Assembly: GCA_017427625.1 (NCBI GenBank)
Contig: JAFRSL010000085.1
Span: 1-7,520 of the forward strand
Origin: Synergistaceae bacterium
GTDB taxonomy: Bacteria > Synergistota > Synergistia > Synergistales > Aminobacteriaceae
DNA: 7,520 bases
Direction of reading: 5' to 3'
Shown here: positions 5,104-7,520 of the stretch, in pieces
Numbering within the stretch: position 1 is the stretch's first letter
Layout: every line of letters starts with the position of its first letter
The notes under the pieces: model-generated
What the model saw: the letters and a program-made list of their open reading frames with translations, nothing else
Told to the model about the DNA's origin: nothing
The model's database searches: none
Position numbers and translations under genes: made by a program

Positions 5104-6201
5104 TTACGCTTTCTCCAAGTCGTCAGCAAGAACTTTCGTTAATGCAGGGTCAAACGAAAGTGAAACCTTCTCGCCCTCGTCCCAGATTTTCTTGACATCA
5201 GGATTGTCGATTTGAACAAGGACATTCCCCAAGTCAGTCTTAACCCAAGTCTCAACGCTGTTGCCGAGATAGATATTCGCCGTAACGATACCGTCCACAA
5301 CACCCGCGCCCGGTTCACCGACAGAAAGCGACTCAGGACGCGCCATAACGAGTGCCTTGTCGCCAGCCTTGAGAGTCTTTGCCCATCTAGGAGCCGTGAA
5401 AGCCTGACCCTTAACCTCAACGTGGCAACCGTCATCAATACCCTTCACTTCGCACGGGAAGAAAGCAACCTTGCCCACGAACCCCGCAACGAACGTGTCA
5501 ACAGGGTCTCTGTAAATGTCGCTGGGTGTTCCTATCTGGATTATGTGGCCGAGCTTCATTACGATTATTCTGTCCGACAAGCTCATTGCCTCCACGCGGT
5601 CATGAGTAACATACATGGCCGTTATTCCCAGAGATTTCTGAAGCCTCCTGATTTCAACGCGCATCTGTTCGCGGAGAAGTGCGTCAAGGTTGCTCAATGG
5701 CTCGTCAAGAAGGAGCACTGAAGGTTCGACGATTAGGCTTCTTGCGAGCGCGACTCTCTGCTGCTGTCCTCCCGAAAGTCTTGAAGGCGGACGCTTCCCC
5801 ATCTGTCCAAGTCCAACCATCTCAAGGAATCGCTGGACTTTCTCGTCGATGTCCTTCTGTGGGACTTTCCTCAGTTTCAGGCCGTATCCCACATTGTCCG
5901 CAACGTTCATGTGAGGGAACAGCCCGTAACTCTGGAACACCATCGCCGTATCTCGCTTGTTTGGCGGAGTGTTGGTTACGTCGTTGTCGCCTATCATGAT
6001 TTTGCCCGATGTTGGCTGTTCAAATCCCGAGAGCATACGGAGGATTGTTGACTTCCCGCACCCTGAAGGCCCTAGAAGCGTTACGAGTTCGCCCGGCTCA
6101 AGTCTGAATGAAACGCCGCCTACAGCCGCAACGTCCTGCCCTGACTGCGGGTCGCGGAATATCTTTTTTATGTTGTCGAATGTTACTGATTTACTCGCCA
6201 A
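5104..6201 (-). CDS. ABC transporter ATP-binding protein, iron/polyamine (FbpC/PotA-like) type
   Basis: A 365-residue ATPase that energises import through the adjacent permease at the cytoplasmic face. All motifs are intact: Walker A GPSGCGKST (44-52), Q-loop Gln90 (MVFQSYGLFPH), signature LSGGQQQRVALAR (142-154), Walker B VLLLDEP (162-168), D-loop SNLD (170-173) and H-loop His200 (THDRVEAM). The C-terminal part from about 235 is a TOBE-type domain with the typical ARPESL (292-297), found in ATPases for ferric iron, polyamines, thiamine, phosphonate or sugars. The start is TTG at 6201, supported by AAAGGAGA at 6210-6217, 8 bases upstream, with no ATG available before the nucleotide-binding core. 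It lies 21 bases after the fused permease gene. Permease resemblance favours a ferric iron or phosphonate-type substrate, but motifs in the ATPase alone cannot decide it. Confidence 0.92.
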   Translation of the reverse strand: MASKSVTFDNIKKIFRDPQSGQDVAAVGGVSFRLEPGELVTLLGPSGCGKSTILRMLSGFEQPTSGKIMIGDNDVTNTPPNKRDTAMVFQSYGLFPHMNVADNVGYGLKLRKVPQKDIDEKVQRFLEMVGLGQMGKRPPSRLSGGQQQRVALARSLIVEPSVLLLDEPLSNLDALLREQMRVEIRRLQKSLGITAMYVTHDRVEAMSLSDRIIVMKLGHIIQIGTPSDIYRDPVDTFVAGFVGKVAFFPCEVKGIDDGCHVEVKGQAFTAPRWAKTLKAGDKALVMARPESLSVGEPGAGVVDGIVTANIYLGNSVETWVKTDLGNVLVQIDNPDVKKIWDEGEKVSLSFDPALTKVLADDLEKA

Positions 6202-6222
6202 TTTCGTTTTCTCCTTTCTTCA

Positions 6223-7520
6223 TCATGTAACGTTCTTCATAAGGTTTGTGTTCTCGCGGACGAGAAGCCTCATTATCCCGAACGCACCGAACACTATTAT
6301 GATTAGAACGGTTGAAAGTACGCTCGCAAGCCCGAATCTCAAGTTTTCAGAGAAATTATAGATTAAGACCGTGATGTGATACCATCTCGCCGAAATCAGG
6401 AAGATTACCGCGCTGACAGCTGTCATTGAACGCACGAAAGTGTATGACAGGCTCGACAGGAATGCGGGTCTCACCAATGGCAGCACTATCGTCCTGAACA
6501 CCGTAGCCTGATCCGCGCCCAAGTCCGTAGCAGCCTCCTCGATTGAAGGGTCAATCTGACGCAGCGACGCAATTCCGCCCTCAATTCCGACTGGAAGCTC
6601 ACGGATTACGTAGTTGATGATGATTATTGCCGCTGTCCCGACGAGGATTATAGGCGCATGGTTGAACGCTAGAATGTAGCTTATACCGAGCAATGTTCCC
6701 GGAAGTGCAAACGGAGTCATCAAAAGCATCTCAAGCAGCTTCTTGCCGTGAAATTTCCGCCTTACAATCAATAATGCCGCTATCATTGCGATGATTCCTG
6801 CGATTGGCGTTGCGATTGCCGCGAGTGTTACGGTGTCGAAGAGCGCGTCCGTCGAACGTGTTATGGCCTCCGTGATATTCTCAAGGCTGAACGTGTAATC
6901 GATTCCCCAGTTCTTGACGAAGCAGCCCGCGAAGATTGTCCCGTAAAGCATGACTAGGAACACTATTATCACGAGGATTATTCCCGTCAGAATCCTGCGA
7001 ACTATCGGTGTCGTCAATTCCGTGATGCGTCCTGAAGGCTTGCCCGTTACCGTAACATATGAGCGTTTCGCAACCCAGAACCTTTGCGCGAGGAACGCCG
7101 TCAATGTCGGAAGTAGCAGCAATATCGACAGTGCCGCGCCGTGTCCGAGCCTGTTCATTCCCGTAACCTCAATGTACGATTCAAGCGACAAGACTTTGAG
7201 GTCTCCAGCCAAAAGCAGCGGGTTAGCGAAGTCAGCAAGTGATGTCGTGAACACCAAGAGCCACGCGCTCAACAATCCCGGAACTGCTAGGGGCAGCGTG
7301 ATTTTGCTGAACGTCTGGAATCTTGAAGCCGACAAATTCAGTGATGCTTCCTCGAATGTCGAGTCGATTGCCTGAAGAACGCCTCCAAGTGTCAGGAACG
7401 CAATCGGGAACATTCCCATCGTTTGAACGAGTACCAAGCCCGGCAAGCCGTAAATCGAGAAGTCCAGCCCCACAACCCTCAGCCACCGCGTGATCAATCC
7501 GTTGTTCCCGAAAAGCAAGA
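6223..7520 (-). CDS. Fused two-domain ABC permease, ferric iron/phosphonate type (5' end beyond window)
   Basis: The last 431 residues of a larger membrane protein are present; the reading frame is open to the right edge, so the true start is outside. Two binding-protein-dependent permease domains are joined in one chain, as in FbpB/AfuB-type iron permeases (12 or so membrane segments in total). Counting from the first full codon, the first EAA loop (57-76, EASLNLSASRFQTF then ITLP) belongs to the incomplete first domain and has Ser where the conserved Gly is usual. The second (328-346, EAATDLGADQATVF then IVLP) is canonical. The segment SLADFANPLLLAGD (93-106) is typical of this permease subfamily. 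A middle linker near 150-172 precedes the second domain, which starts with a membrane segment at 175-200. The ATPase gene follows after 21 bases. The solute-binding protein is expected upstream, beyond the window. Confidence 0.9.
   Translation of the reverse strand, partial: LLFGNNGLITRWLRVVGLDFSIYGLPGLVLVQTMGMFPIAFLTLGGVLQAIDSTFEEASLNLSASRFQTFSKITLPLAVPGLLSAWLLVFTTSLADFANPLLLAGDLKVLSLESYIEVTGMNRLGHGAALSILLLLPTLTAFLAQRFWVAKRSYVTVTGKPSGRITELTTPIVRRILTGIILVIIVFLVMLYGTIFAGCFVKNWGIDYTFSLENITEAITRSTDALFDTVTLAAIATPIAGIIAMIAALLIVRRKFHGKKLLEMLLMTPFALPGTLLGISYILAFNHAPIILVGTAAIIIINYVIRELPVGIEGGIASLRQIDPSIEEAATDLGADQATVFRTIVLPLVRPAFLSSLSYTFVRSMTAVSAVIFLISARWYHITVLIYNFSENLRFGLASVLSTVLIIIVFGAFGIMRLLVRENTNLMKNVT

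Noticed and set aside
5212..5721. 169-residue plus-strand open frame opposite the ABC ATPase
   Set aside because: It is antisense to an ATPase with all motifs intact; its composition is that of an antisense shadow and no start signal is seen.
1..7520. CRISPR array, insertion sequence, transposase or rRNA
   Set aside because: No regularly spaced repeats, inverted terminal repeats, transposase motifs or rRNA sequence were seen on either strand.

Overview
The window looks like chromosomal DNA of an anaerobic bacterium. Ribosomal protein L13 and S9 sequences, a compact archaeal/thermophile-type nicotinate phosphoribosyltransferase and a fused iron-type permease suggest a Synergistaceae-like lineage. 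This is an impression from sequence resemblance, not a phylogenetic result; a Firmicutes relative cannot be excluded. Strong Shine-Dalgarno sites (AAGGAGG type), sigma70-type promoters and intrinsic terminators are visible throughout.

Layout. (1) 1-526, minus: the N-terminal 175 codons of a YitT-family membrane protein, running off the left edge. (2) 715-3015, minus: a housekeeping block secG - nicotinate phosphoribosyltransferase - rplM (L13) - rpsI (S9). A promoter lies before secG, a probable internal promoter sits in the end of the phosphoribosyltransferase gene, a hairpin lies in the rplM leader, and an intrinsic terminator follows rpsI. (3) 3027-3183, minus: a single tRNA-Gly(CCC) with its own promoter and terminator. 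(4) 3266-5047, plus: the only plus-strand genes, two unrecognised exported proteins in a tight pair. The first is small and Gly/Ala-rich with hydrophobic segments; the second has a Gly/Ala-rich hydrophobic region followed by about five TPR-like repeats. (5) 5056-7520, minus: a terminator, an ABC ATPase (TTG start) and a fused two-domain permease of the ferric iron/phosphonate/polyamine type, cut by the right edge.

How the parts work together. The block in (2) is translation, secretion and NAD salvage. Part (5) is an import system whose solute-binding protein is probably beyond the right edge. The part least explained by known biology is (4). Its promoter has an uninterrupted run of 11 C between the -35 and -10 elements, the architecture used for slipped-strand phase variation of surface proteins in some other bacteria. 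It drives two envelope proteins of unknown function, apparently translationally coupled. That cassette is the best candidate here for an undescribed system; its function cannot be read from the sequence.
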